A DNA stretch of 12,254 bases from assembly GCA_025965735.1 (NCBI GenBank), contig JAOPWK010000107.1, forward strand, positions 1 to 12,254, given 5' to 3'. The notes beneath the pieces were generated by a model that was given only the letters and a program-made list of their open reading frames with translations, was not told the DNA's origin and made no database searches. Below are positions 1-6,472 of the stretch, one piece after another; position 1 is the stretch's first letter; the number at the start of each line of letters is the position of its first letter. Position numbers and translations under genes: made by a program. Source of the stretch: Frankiales bacterium. GTDB taxonomy: Bacteria; Actinomycetota; Actinomycetes; Mycobacteriales; SCTD01.

Positions 1-2201
1 ATGCGGCCCTTGCCGTCGTCGTCGGTCTTCTCCATGTGGGGCTCGAGGTAGGCGACCGCGGTCTTCATGACCTCGGCGCTCTGCAGCACGAACGGCAGCT
101 GCATCTCACCGGAGCCGAAGAGCTCGCCGACGGTCTTCATGCCGCCCAGCAGGGTGTCGTTGACGATCTGCAGCGGCTTCTGCCCGGCCGCCATCGCCTC
201 GTCGAGGTCGGCCTCCAGGCCGTTCTTCTCGCCGTCGATGATCCGGCGCTGCAGGCGCTCGTCGAGCGGCAGCTCCATGAGCAGCTCGTTGCGCGACTTG
301 CCGCCGCTGTCGGCCTCGACGCCCTCGAACATGTCGAGCAGCGCGGTCAGCGGGTCGTAGCCCTCGCTGCGGCGGTCGTAGATGAGGTCGAGCGCGCACT
401 CGCGCTGCTCGTCCGGGATCCGGTTCATCGGGACGATCTTGGACGCGTGCACGATGGCGCTGGACAGGCCGGCCTTCTGGCACTCGTGCAGGAACACCGA
501 GTTCAGGACGACGCGCACCGCCGGCTTGAGGCCGAAGGAGATGTTCGACAGGCCCAGGGTCGTGCCCACCTCGGGGTGCTTCTCCTTGAGCTGCCGGATC
601 GCCTCGATGGTCTCGATGCCGTCCCGGCGCGACTCGTCCTGGCCGGTGCCGAGGGTGAAGGTCAGGAAGTCCACCAGGATGTCGCTGGAGCGCATCCCCC
701 ACTCGCCGGTCAGCGTGTCGATGAGCCGCTCGGCGACGCGCATCTTCCACTCGGCGGTGCGGGCCTGGCCCTCCTCGTCGATGGTGAGCGCGACGACGGC
801 GGCGCCGTGCTCGCGCACGATCGGCATCACCTTGGCGAAGCGGCTGTCCGGGCCGACGCCGTCCTCGAAGTTGACGGAGTTGATGACCGCGCGGCCGCCG
901 AGGCACTCGAGCCCCGCCTCGATGACCGGCGGCTCGGTGCTGTCCAGCATGATCGGCAGCGTCGACGCGGTGGCCAGCTTGGCGGCTGCCTCCCGCATGT
1001 CGATGGCGCCGTCGCGGCCGACGTAGTCGACGCACAGGTCGATCATGTGCGCGCCCTCGCGCACCGCCTCGCGGCCGATGTCGACGACCTTCTCCCAGTC
1101 GCCGGCCAGCATCGCCTCGCGGAACGCCTTGCTGCCGTTGGTGTTCGTGCGCTCGCCGACCATCAGGACGCCGGCGTCCTGCCGGAACGGCACGGCGGAG
1201 TACAGCGACGCCGCGGCGGGCTCGACCACGGGCTGCCGCGGGACGACCTCGCGGCCGCGGACGCGCTCGACGACCTGGCGCAGGTGCTCCGGCGTCGTGC
1301 CGCAGCAGCCGCCGACGAGCCCCACGCCGTACGTCCCCACGAACTCCTCGAGCGCGTCCGCCAGCTCGACCGGCTGCAGGGGGTACTCCGCGCCGTTCTT
1401 GCCGAGCGAAGGGAGCCCGGCGTTCGGCATGACCGACAGCGGCACGGTCGCGTGCTGCGACAGGTAGCGCAGGTGCTCGCTCATCTCGGCCGGGCCGGTC
1501 GCGCAGTTCATGCCGATGACGTCGATGCCCAGCGGCTCGAGGGCGGCCAGCGCGGCCCCGATCTCCGAGCCGAGCAGCATCGTGCCGGTCAGCTCGACGG
1601 TGACCTGGGCGATGAGCACGACGCGCTTGCCGGTCGCGGCCATGGCGCGCTTGGCGCCGACGACCGCGGCCTTCACCTGGAGCAGGTCCTGCGCGGTCTC
1701 GACCAGGATGGCGTCGGCGCCGCCCTCGATCATCGCCTCGCACTGCTCCTGGTAGGCGTCGCGGAGCACGGAGTACGGGACGTGGCCGAGCGTCGGCAGC
1801 TTCGTGCCGGGGCCGACCGAGCCGATCACGTAGCGCGGCTGCTCCGGCGTGGACCAGTGGTCAGCGGCCTCGCGGGCGATGCGCGCACCGGCCAGCGCCG
1901 TCTCGCGGATCCGCTCCGGGATGCCGTACTCCGACAGGCCGGCCCAGTTGGAGCCGAACGTGTTGGTCTCGACCGCGTCGCAGCCGGCCTCGAAGTACGC
2001 GTCGTGGACGCTGCGGACGATGTCGGGCCGGGTGACGTTCAGGATCTCGTTGCAGCCCTCGTGCCCCTCGAAGTCCCGCTCGAGGTCGAGCCCGCCGCCG
2101 ATGTGCTCCGCCGCCTGCAGCATCGTGCCCATGGCGCCGTCCGCCACGACCACGCGCTCGCGCAGGGCCCGGAGCAGGGCAGGGTCGGACTGGGGCGGCA
2201 T
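1..2201 (-). CDS. metH: Cobalamin-dependent methionine synthase (5' part, runs off window)
   Basis: Methylates homocysteine to methionine using 5-methyltetrahydrofolate through a B12 cofactor; cytoplasmic. The 733 visible codons hold the N-terminal homocysteine domain (about 15-315) with zinc cysteines C233 (MNCATG) and C299/C300 (GGCCGTTP), the folate-binding domain (about 343-600, with GERTNTNGSKAF), and the helical cap of the B12 module (about 640-722, ending LQSAEVMKTAVAYLEPHMEK). The frame is open to the window edge, cut just before the expected DxHxxG B12 motif. Full-length enzymes are about 1,150-1,250 residues, so the B12 Rossmann part and any activation domain lie outside. The ATG at 2201 is chosen because MPPQSDPALLRALRERVVVADGAMGT fits the family N-terminus, as do the sequence signals just upstream. 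It is transcribed away from the usp operon. Homocysteine, folate and cap modules all agree, so identity is secure. Confidence 0.97.
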   Translation of the reverse strand, partial: MPPQSDPALLRALRERVVVADGAMGTMLQAAEHIGGGLDLERDFEGHEGCNEILNVTRPDIVRSVHDAYFEAGCDAVETNTFGSNWAGLSEYGIPERIRETALAGARIAREAADHWSTPEQPRYVIGSVGPGTKLPTLGHVPYSVLRDAYQEQCEAMIEGGADAILVETAQDLLQVKAAVVGAKRAMAATGKRVVLIAQVTVELTGTMLLGSEIGAALAALEPLGIDVIGMNCATGPAEMSEHLRYLSQHATVPLSVMPNAGLPSLGKNGAEYPLQPVELADALEEFVGTYGVGLVGGCCGTTPEHLRQVVERVRGREVVPRQPVVEPAAASLYSAVPFRQDAGVLMVGERTNTNGSKAFREAMLAGDWEKVVDIGREAVREGAHMIDLCVDYVGRDGAIDMREAAAKLATASTLPIMLDSTEPPVIEAGLECLGGRAVINSVNFEDGVGPDSRFAKVMPIVREHGAAVVALTIDEEGQARTAEWKMRVAERLIDTLTGEWGMRSSDILVDFLTFTLGTGQDESRRDGIETIEAIRQLKEKHPEVGTTLGLSNISFGLKPAVRVVLNSVFLHECQKAGLSSAIVHASKIVPMNRIPDEQRECALDLIYDRRSEGYDPLTALLDMFEGVEADSGGKSRNELLMELPLDERLQRRIIDGEKNGLEADLDEAMAAGQKPLQIVNDTLLGGMKTVGELFGSGEMQLPFVLQSAEVMKTAVAYLEPHMEKTDDDGKGR

Positions 2202-2207
2202 CCGTCG

Positions 2208-2213
2208 ATCCTA
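2208..2213 (-). promoter_or_regulatory. Candidate -10 box of metH (TAGGAT), leaderless spacing
   Basis: On the minus strand TAGGAT is followed by six bases (CGACGG) and then the metH ATG. TAGRRT is the known streptomycete -10 consensus, and 6-7 bases is the usual -10 to start-site distance, so transcription could begin at the ATG itself. No convincing -35 is visible. The AGGA could instead act as a weak Shine-Dalgarno with 7-base spacing. Confidence 0.5.
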
Positions 2214-2247
2214 CCGAGGGGGGTCTGCCCGGCCGCGCGGCGAGCGG

Positions 2248-2253
2248 TAGGTT
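2248..2253 (+). promoter_or_regulatory. Candidate -10 box of the usp operon (TAGGTT)
   Basis: TAGGTT lies in the 98-bp gap between the divergent metH and usp starts, about 46 bases before the usp TTG. That leaves a leader of about 40 bases containing a GGAGGG ribosome site. A weak -35-like CTGCCC sits 17 bp upstream (2225-2230). Inferred by similarity to TAGRRT only. Confidence 0.4.
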
Positions 2254-2290
2254 CCGCGTCACACCCACGCCGCACCGATGAGCGTCCCTT

Positions 2291-2296
2291 GGAGGG
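2291..2296 (+). promoter_or_regulatory. Ribosome binding site deciding the TTG start of usp (GGAGGG)
   Basis: GGAGGG ends three bases before TTG 2300. The usp frame is closed by a TGA at 2279-2281, so no ATG or GTG lies between that stop and the conserved beta-1 strand. The TTG is the only sensible start. The spacing is shorter than usual. Confidence 0.6.
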
Positions 2297-2299
2297 CAG

Positions 2300-2767
2300 T
2301 TGAGCGCCTACTCGACCGTGCTGGTCGGCACCGACGGGTCGGAGTCCTCCTTCCGTGCCGTGGACCGGGCCGCCGAGGTCGCCCGGGACGCAGGAGCCAC
2401 GCTCATCCTCGTCACGGCGTACCACCCGATGTCCCAGCGCGAGGTCCAGGACGCGGCCGGCGCGCTCGGCGGTGAGGCGTACAAGGTGTCCGGCTCGCAC
2501 CCCGCCGAGGACGTGCTGCGCAGCGCCTGCGAGCGGGCCACCTCGGCCGGCGTCGAGAAGACCGAGACCATCGCCCTCGAAGGCGACCCCGTCGACGAGC
2601 TGGCGCGGATCGCCAAGGAGCGCAAGGTCGACCTGGTGGTCGTCGGCAACCGCGGGCTGAACAGCCTGGCCGGCCGCCTGCTCGGCTCGGTGCCCGCGAA
2701 CATCAGCCACCGTGCGGACTGCGACGTCCTCATCGTCCACACCACCGGGCGCGGCGCGAAGAAGTGA
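2300..2767 (+). CDS. Universal stress protein, single UspA domain
   Basis: A 155-residue protein with one Usp fold. It starts with the beta-1 signature YSTVLVGTDGSESS (about 4-17) and ends with the ATP-binding pattern G-2x-G-9x-G(S/T), seen as GNRGLNSLAGRLLGS, then the final strand CDVLIVHT. Members of this ATP-binding subclass are cytoplasmic proteins linked to stress, dormancy and energy status; the ligand here is inferred from the motif. The start is the rare TTG at 2300, supported by GGAGGG just upstream and an in-frame stop at 2279. An ATG at 2278 opens a different frame and is not the gene start. Its stop overlaps the hydrolase start in a GTGA, so it leads a translationally coupled run with the hydrolase and PAC2 genes. 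Confidence 0.93.
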   Translation: MSAYSTVLVGTDGSESSFRAVDRAAEVARDAGATLILVTAYHPMSQREVQDAAGALGGEAYKVSGSHPAEDVLRSACERATSAGVEKTETIALEGDPVDELARIAKERKVDLVVVGNRGLNSLAGRLLGSVPANISHRADCDVLIVHTTGRGAKK

Positions 2768-3660
2768 CCCAGCCACGGCCGGTGGTCTCGGAGCCGCCGG
2801 TCGCTGGCGGGCTGGACGTCGACCTGCCCGGCCAGGACGTCCGGCTGCGCGCCACCCGCTGGCCGGGCAGCGGCACCCCCGTCCTGCTCCTGCACGGGCT
2901 CGCCTCCACCCGGCACATCTGGGACCTCGTCGTCCCCGGCCTGGCCGGCCTGCCGGTGCTCGCGCTGGACCAGCGCGGGCACGGCGACAGCGACCGGCCG
3001 ACCGGGCCGTACGACGGCGAGACGGTGCTGGCCGACGCCCTCACCGCGCTGGACGCCCTCGGGCTGTCACGGGTGGTCGTCGTCGGGCACTCGTGGGGCG
3101 CCTGGACGGCCCTGCGGCTGGCCGCACGCGCCCCCGAGCGGGTGCTGGCCGTCGTGTGCGTGGACGGCGGGACCCTGCGGATGCGCGACCTGGCCGTCAC
3201 CCGGGAGCAGGTACGGGAGATGCTCACGCCGCCGCGGATCGCCCTGCCGGTGGAGGAGCTCCGGGTCGTGCTCCGCGACGGCCCGCTGCGCCCGTGGTGG
3301 ACCCCGGCGGTCGAGCGGGCCGTCCTGTCGATCTTCGCGGTGGGCGACGACGGCCTGGCGCGGGCACGGCTCCTGTTCGAGAGCCACATGGCCATCGTGG
3401 ACGACCTGCTCGACGTCGAGCTGGAGCCGCTGCTTCCGGACGTGCGCTGCCCGGCGTGGCTGGTGTCCTGCTCCCCCGACGCTCCACGCGCCGACGCGCT
3501 GGAGCGCACGGCTGCCCTGCTCCCCCAGGCCCGGACGCTGCGCTGGGAGGGGGCGGTGCACGACGTTCCGCTGCAGTGGCCGGCCCTGGTCGCCGGCGTC
3601 GTGCGCGCCGCGGCCGACGAGGTCTCGCTCCGCCAGACCGGGGAAGGGTCCGGGTCGTGA
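2764..3660 (+). CDS. Alpha/beta-fold hydrolase
   Basis: A 298-residue alpha/beta hydrolase with the oxyanion-side HG motif (LLLHGLAST, H44-G45), a DQRGHGDSDRP loop (69-79), the nucleophile elbow GHSWG with S110, and a likely catalytic histidine at H266 (VHDVPLQWP). The acid is probably D239 in SCSPDAP, though this is less clear. No signal peptide is visible, so it should be cytoplasmic. The substrate cannot be read from the sequence; relatives include esterases, haloperoxidase-like proteins and C-C bond hydrolases. The GTG start shares four bases (GTGA) with the usp stop, pointing to translational coupling. The PAC2 gene begins 28 bases after its stop. Confidence 0.9.
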   Translation: MTQPRPVVSEPPVAGGLDVDLPGQDVRLRATRWPGSGTPVLLLHGLASTRHIWDLVVPGLAGLPVLALDQRGHGDSDRPTGPYDGETVLADALTALDALGLSRVVVVGHSWGAWTALRLAARAPERVLAVVCVDGGTLRMRDLAVTREQVREMLTPPRIALPVEELRVVLRDGPLRPWWTPAVERAVLSIFAVGDDGLARARLLFESHMAIVDDLLDVELEPLLPDVRCPAWLVSCSPDAPRADALERTAALLPQARTLRWEGAVHDVPLQWPALVAGVVRAAADEVSLRQTGEGSGS

Positions 3661-3692
3661 CCACCCCCGACGGCCTCCGGACCCGCGCATGA
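3657..3692 (+). CDS. Possible 11-codon bridging mini-ORF between hydrolase and PAC2
   Basis: GTG 3657 overlaps the hydrolase stop as GTGA, and the frame MTTPDGLRTRA ends at a TGA overlapping the PAC2 ATG as ATGA. A GAAGGG sits 8 bases before the GTG, while PAC2 has no visible ribosome site of its own. If translated, it would carry ribosomes from the hydrolase stop to the PAC2 start. It is too short to judge by codon use and may be chance. Confidence 0.25.
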   Translation: MTTPDGLRTRA

Positions 3693-4561
3693 GCGCGCTC
3701 CCGACCCGCCCGCCGGCCGACCTGCCCCCGCTGCGCCGACCCGTGGTCATCGCCGCCTTCGAGGGCTGGAACGACGCCGGCGACGCGGCCTCCGGAGCCG
3801 TCGAGCACCTCGAGGAGGCCTGGGACGGCCGCAAGGTGGCCGCGATCGACCCGGACGAGTACTACGACTTCCAGGTCAACCGGCCGAACGTGTCGCTGGT
3901 CGACGGCGTCACCCGGCGGATCACCTGGCCGACCACGCGCATCGCGGTCTGCCGGCTGCCGGACGCCGACCGGGACGTCGTGCTGGTGCGGGGCCTGGAG
4001 CCGAACATGCGCTGGCGCGGCTTCTGCGAGGAGCTGGTCAGCATCGCCCAGCAGCTCGGCGCGGAGCTGGTGGTGACGCTGGGCGCGCTGCTCGCGGACA
4101 GCCCGCACACCCGGCCCGTGCCGGTCAGCGGCACCGCCTCGGACCCGAAGACGATGGAGGCACTCGGGCTGGAGGGCTCGCGCTACGAGGGGCCGACCGG
4201 CATCGTCGGCGTGTTCCAGGATCTGTGCACCCAGTCCGGGCTGCCGGCGATCAGCTTCTGGGCGGCGGTGCCGCACTACGTCGCACAGCCGCCCTGCCCC
4301 AAGGCCACCCTCGCGCTGCTGCGCCGGGTGGAGGACCTGCTCGACCTGCCGGTGCCGCTGGGTGACCTGCCCGAGAAGGCCCGAGCCTGGGAGCGCTCCG
4401 TCGACGAGCTGGCCGCCGAGGACACCGACGTGGCGGAGTACATCGCCTCCCTCGAGCAGCGCGAGCCCGAGGTCGACCTGCCGGAGGCCTCCGGTGAGGC
4501 CATCGCCAAGGAGTTCGAGCGCTACCTCCGCAGAGGTGGGGACGATCCGCGCGGAGGCTGA
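3689..4561 (+). CDS. PAC2 family protein
   Basis: A 290-residue protein of the PAC2 family, named after a eukaryotic proteasome assembly chaperone and common in actinobacteria near metH and mshC. Visible family marks are VVIAAFEGWNDAGDAASGAV (19-38), DPDEYYDFQVNRP (54-66), EGPTGIVGVFQDLC (167-180) and SFWAAVPHYVAQPP (189-202). A charged helical tail (about 225-290) follows. No signal peptide or membrane segment is seen, so it should be cytoplasmic. Many actinobacteria have a Pup-proteasome, but a direct chaperone role for these proteins is not established and nothing here proves it. It is the last gene of the usp-hydrolase-PAC2 run and is followed by a strong hairpin. The ATG is poorly supported by a ribosome site; coupling to upstream translation is likely. 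Confidence 0.92.
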   Translation: MSALPTRPPADLPPLRRPVVIAAFEGWNDAGDAASGAVEHLEEAWDGRKVAAIDPDEYYDFQVNRPNVSLVDGVTRRITWPTTRIAVCRLPDADRDVVLVRGLEPNMRWRGFCEELVSIAQQLGAELVVTLGALLADSPHTRPVPVSGTASDPKTMEALGLEGSRYEGPTGIVGVFQDLCTQSGLPAISFWAAVPHYVAQPPCPKATLALLRRVEDLLDLPVPLGDLPEKARAWERSVDELAAEDTDVAEYIASLEQREPEVDLPEASGEAIAKEFERYLRRGGDDPRGG

Positions 4562-4579
4562 CACGGCGTGGACAGCACG

Positions 4580-4608
4580 AAGGCCGGACCCGCAGCGGGT
4601 CCGGCCTT
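4580..4608. terminator. Perfect hairpin, probable bidirectional terminator
   Basis: The 12-base arm AAGGCCGGACCC and its exact complement GGGTCCGGCCTT flank GCAGC, and the outer G and C of that loop can pair too. It lies 18 bases after the PAC2 stop and about 100 bases after the WXG100 stop on the other strand. No long T-run follows on either side, as is common in actinobacteria. A smaller hairpin (CACCC/GGGTG, 4619-4632) lies beside it. Confidence 0.8.
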
Positions 4609-4707
4609 GGTGCAGCAGCACCCTCGGGGGTGTCGGCCGCGGAGCGGGACGTCGGGAAGGACCGTAAGGGCGAACTCGCGAGCAGGTCCGAGCGACGTTC
4701 TGCGGAG

Positions 4708-4998
4708 CTATTGGAAGCTGTTGGCGATCTGGGACTCGGCGTTGGCGTAGGCCGTTCCCGCCTGGGACATGAGCTGGCTGATGCCGTCGAGGGCGTGCTT
4801 GAGGCCCTGGGCGGAGCGCTGCCACTCGTCCCACAGGCCGTTGAAGCGCTGCGAGGCCTGACCGGCCCAGTCACCGCCGACGAGCGGCGCGATCGTGTTG
4901 GACAGCGCCCGCAGCTGGGCCTCGATCTCGCCCGACCCGCGGGAGACCTGGCCGGACAGGGCGTTCAGCTGCTCCGGGGTGACCTTGATGCCGCTCAT
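4708..4998 (-). CDS. WXG100 (ESAT-6-like) protein
   Basis: A 96-residue WXG100 protein, the usual length for the family. It is predicted to form two helices joined by a turn carrying W44-A45-G46 (GGDWAGQAS). Near the C-terminus is Y84-A-N-A-E88, matching the YxxxD/E secretion signal of type VII (ESX) systems. The family forms helical hairpin dimers exported by FtsK/SpoIIIE-type EccC ATPases; secretion here is inferred. A WAG in place of WxG with another middle residue is normal. The ATG is supported by GGAGGAG six bases upstream. No second WXG100 gene, EccC or other ESX component lies in the window, so it is an orphan between PAC2 and mshC. It may form a homodimer or pair with a distant partner. 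The 3' side faces the hairpin at 4580-4608. Confidence 0.93.
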   Translation of the reverse strand: MSGIKVTPEQLNALSGQVSRGSGEIEAQLRALSNTIAPLVGGDWAGQASQRFNGLWDEWQRSAQGLKHALDGISQLMSQAGTAYANAESQIANSFQ

Positions 4999-5004
4999 GT
5001 CCTG

Positions 5005-5011
5005 CTCCTCC
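5005..5011 (-). promoter_or_regulatory. Strong ribosome binding site of the WXG100 gene (GGAGGAG)
   Basis: GGAGGAG followed by CAGGAC and the ATG at 4998. It is the best Shine-Dalgarno match in the window and contrasts with the poor or absent sites of metH, mshC and the corA pair. Confidence 0.75.
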
Positions 5012-5048
5012 GACGTCCGTGGTGGCGGCCCCTCCGGCCGACAGGAGG

Positions 5049-5054
5049 AACCTA
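5049..5054 (-). promoter_or_regulatory. Candidate -10 box of the WXG100 gene (TAGGTT)
   Basis: TAGGTT on the minus strand lies about 50 bases before the WXG100 ATG in the 108-bp gap after mshC, leaving a leader of roughly 43 bases that holds the GGAGGAG site. The same TAGGTTCC octamer precedes usp. No clear -35 is seen. Confidence 0.4.
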
Positions 5055-5106
5055 GGACCCGCGCGACGGCGGTGGGAGCCGCCCGGACGATCTGTGGAGA
5101 AGCGGG

Positions 5107-6330
5107 CTAGAGGGACACTCCGAGCAGCGCGTCCACCGCGTCGCGCGCCAGCGCGGGGGCGGAGGCGTCCTCGCCGTCCGCCGCCGCCCAGGCGTCCACG
5201 ACGGCCAGCGCCGCGGGGGTGTCCAGGTCGGCGGACAGCGCCGCCCGCAGCTCGGCGACGAGCGCCTCCCCCGAGGGCCCGGTGGGACGCGCCACGGCCG
5301 TCCGCCACGACGCAAGACGGTCCCGGCCCGCCGAGAGCGTGCTGTCGAACCACTCCCGGTCCTGGCGGTAGTGCGCGGCGAGCAGGGCCAGCCGCAGCGC
5401 TCCGGGGTCGACGCCGGCCGCGCGCAACGACGAGACGAAGACGAGGTTGCCGCGCGACTTGCTCATCTTCTCGCCGCTGAGCCCGACCATCCCGGCGTGG
5501 GCGTACGTCCGCGCGAACGGCCACGAGCCGGTGCCGACCTCCCCGTGCGCCGCCGACATCTCGTGGTGCGGGAACAGCAGGTCCGAGCCGCCGCCCTGCA
5601 CGTCGAACCCGGAGCCGAGGCGGTTCAGGGCGATCGCGGTGCACTCCACGTGCCAGCCGGGGCGGCCCTTGCCCAGCGGCGAGTCCCAGGACGGCTCCCC
5701 CGGCCGGGCGGCGAGCCAGAGCAGCGGGTCAAGTGGGTGCTTCTTGCCCGGCCGCTGCGGGTCGCCGCCGCGCTCGGCGGACAGCGCCAGCATCGTGTCG
5801 GCGTCGTACGCCGAGACCGCGCCGAAGTGCTCGGCGGCAGCGATGGAGAAGTAGACGTCCTCGTCCAGGCGGTACGCCGCCCCGCTGTCCAGCAGGCGGA
5901 CGACGAACGCCGCGATCTCGTCCATCGCCTCGACGGCGCCGACGTAGTGGGTCGGCGGCAGCGCGCGCAGCGCCGTCATGTCCTCCCGGAACAGCGCCGT
6001 CTCGCGCTCGGCGACGGCCACCCAGTCCTCGCCGTCCCGGGCAGCGCGCTCGAGCAGCGGGTCGTCGATGTCGGTGACGTTCTGGACGTAGTCGACCTCC
6101 AGGCCGCGGTCGCGCCACAGGCGGACCAGCGTGTCGAAGGTGAGGTAGGTGGCGGCGTGGCCGAGGTGCGTCGCGTCGTACGGCGTGATGCCGCAGACGT
6201 ACAGGCGGGCCGTGGGGCCGGCCACCACGACGTCCACCAGCTGCCTGCTGGAGCTGTCGTGCAGCTGGAGCGGCGCGGCGGAGGCGTCCCCTGGCAGGAC
6301 GGGTACCGCGGGCGCGCGCCAGGACTGCAT
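5107..6330 (-). CDS. mshC: Cysteine:1-D-myo-inositol 2-amino-2-deoxy-alpha-D-glucopyranoside ligase (MshC)
   Basis: The ATP-dependent ligase that joins cysteine to GlcN-Ins in mycothiol synthesis. It is a paralogue of cysteinyl-tRNA synthetase without the tRNA anticodon domain. The 407 residues start with MQSW, typical of MshC, and show the HIGH-like HLGH (55-58) after LYVCGITPYDAT, the KMSKS loop (288-292), and zinc ligands C46, C230 (GWHVEC) and H255 (FPHHEMSAAHG). The length fits the family (about 410). The frame is open further upstream to a GTG/ATG near 6396, but the family N-terminus supports the ATG at 6330. The gene proves mycothiol-type redox chemistry in this organism if functional. 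It stands alone on its strand between the WXG100 gene and the divergent protease gene. Confidence 0.97.
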   Translation of the reverse strand: MQSWRAPAVPVLPGDASAAPLQLHDSSSRQLVDVVVAGPTARLYVCGITPYDATHLGHAATYLTFDTLVRLWRDRGLEVDYVQNVTDIDDPLLERAARDGEDWVAVAERETALFREDMTALRALPPTHYVGAVEAMDEIAAFVVRLLDSGAAYRLDEDVYFSIAAAEHFGAVSAYDADTMLALSAERGGDPQRPGKKHPLDPLLWLAARPGEPSWDSPLGKGRPGWHVECTAIALNRLGSGFDVQGGGSDLLFPHHEMSAAHGEVGTGSWPFARTYAHAGMVGLSGEKMSKSRGNLVFVSSLRAAGVDPGALRLALLAAHYRQDREWFDSTLSAGRDRLASWRTAVARPTGPSGEALVAELRAALSADLDTPAALAVVDAWAAADGEDASAPALARDAVDALLGVSL

Positions 6331-6337
6331 GCGCTTG

Positions 6338-6343
6338 AGCCTA
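6338..6343 (-). promoter_or_regulatory. Candidate -10 box of mshC (TAGGCT), leaderless spacing
   Basis: TAGGCT, then seven bases (CAAGCGC), then the mshC ATG. It lies inside the decamer CCTCGGTAGG, which also precedes metH at nearly the same distance. No ribosome site better than the AGG of this hexamer is present, which fits a leaderless message. No -35 is obvious. Confidence 0.45.
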
Positions 6344-6472
6344 CCGAGGTGGCCGGGGGTCGGTTCGTCACGCGCGAGACCACGCTGCGTAGTCAATCGA
6401 GCCGAGTCGCACGCTCAGGTTCACCCGGTCGGCGCAGTGAAGGAATCACTCCCAGTGACCGAGAGACAGAGC

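Noticed and set aside
2202..2299. Cobalamin riboswitch before metH
   Set aside because: Only 98 bp separate the divergent starts, and no B12-box or large fold is seen. The likely start site is at or near the ATG, leaving no leader.
36..2303. 755-codon open frame on the plus strand opposite metH
   Set aside because: It is antisense to a complete, motif-rich metH frame. Its protein is low-complexity (rich in Arg, Leu, Asp, His, Ala) with no recognisable domain, as expected from GC-rich antisense frames.
3224..4834. 536-codon minus-strand frame across the hydrolase and PAC2 genes
   Set aside because: It covers two real genes and a terminator hairpin, and its translation is repetitive Arg/Pro/Ala with no family resemblance.
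6331..6396. Longer N-terminus for MshC starting near 6396
   Set aside because: The extra 22 residues precede the typical MQSW start and cross the candidate -10 box; the family begins at the ATG at 6330.
6331..6472. A clear promoter for the protease gene
   Set aside because: CAGGTT (6416-6421) and GTAGTC (about 6389) are weak candidates only; none has a convincing -35 or unique spacing, so none is listed.
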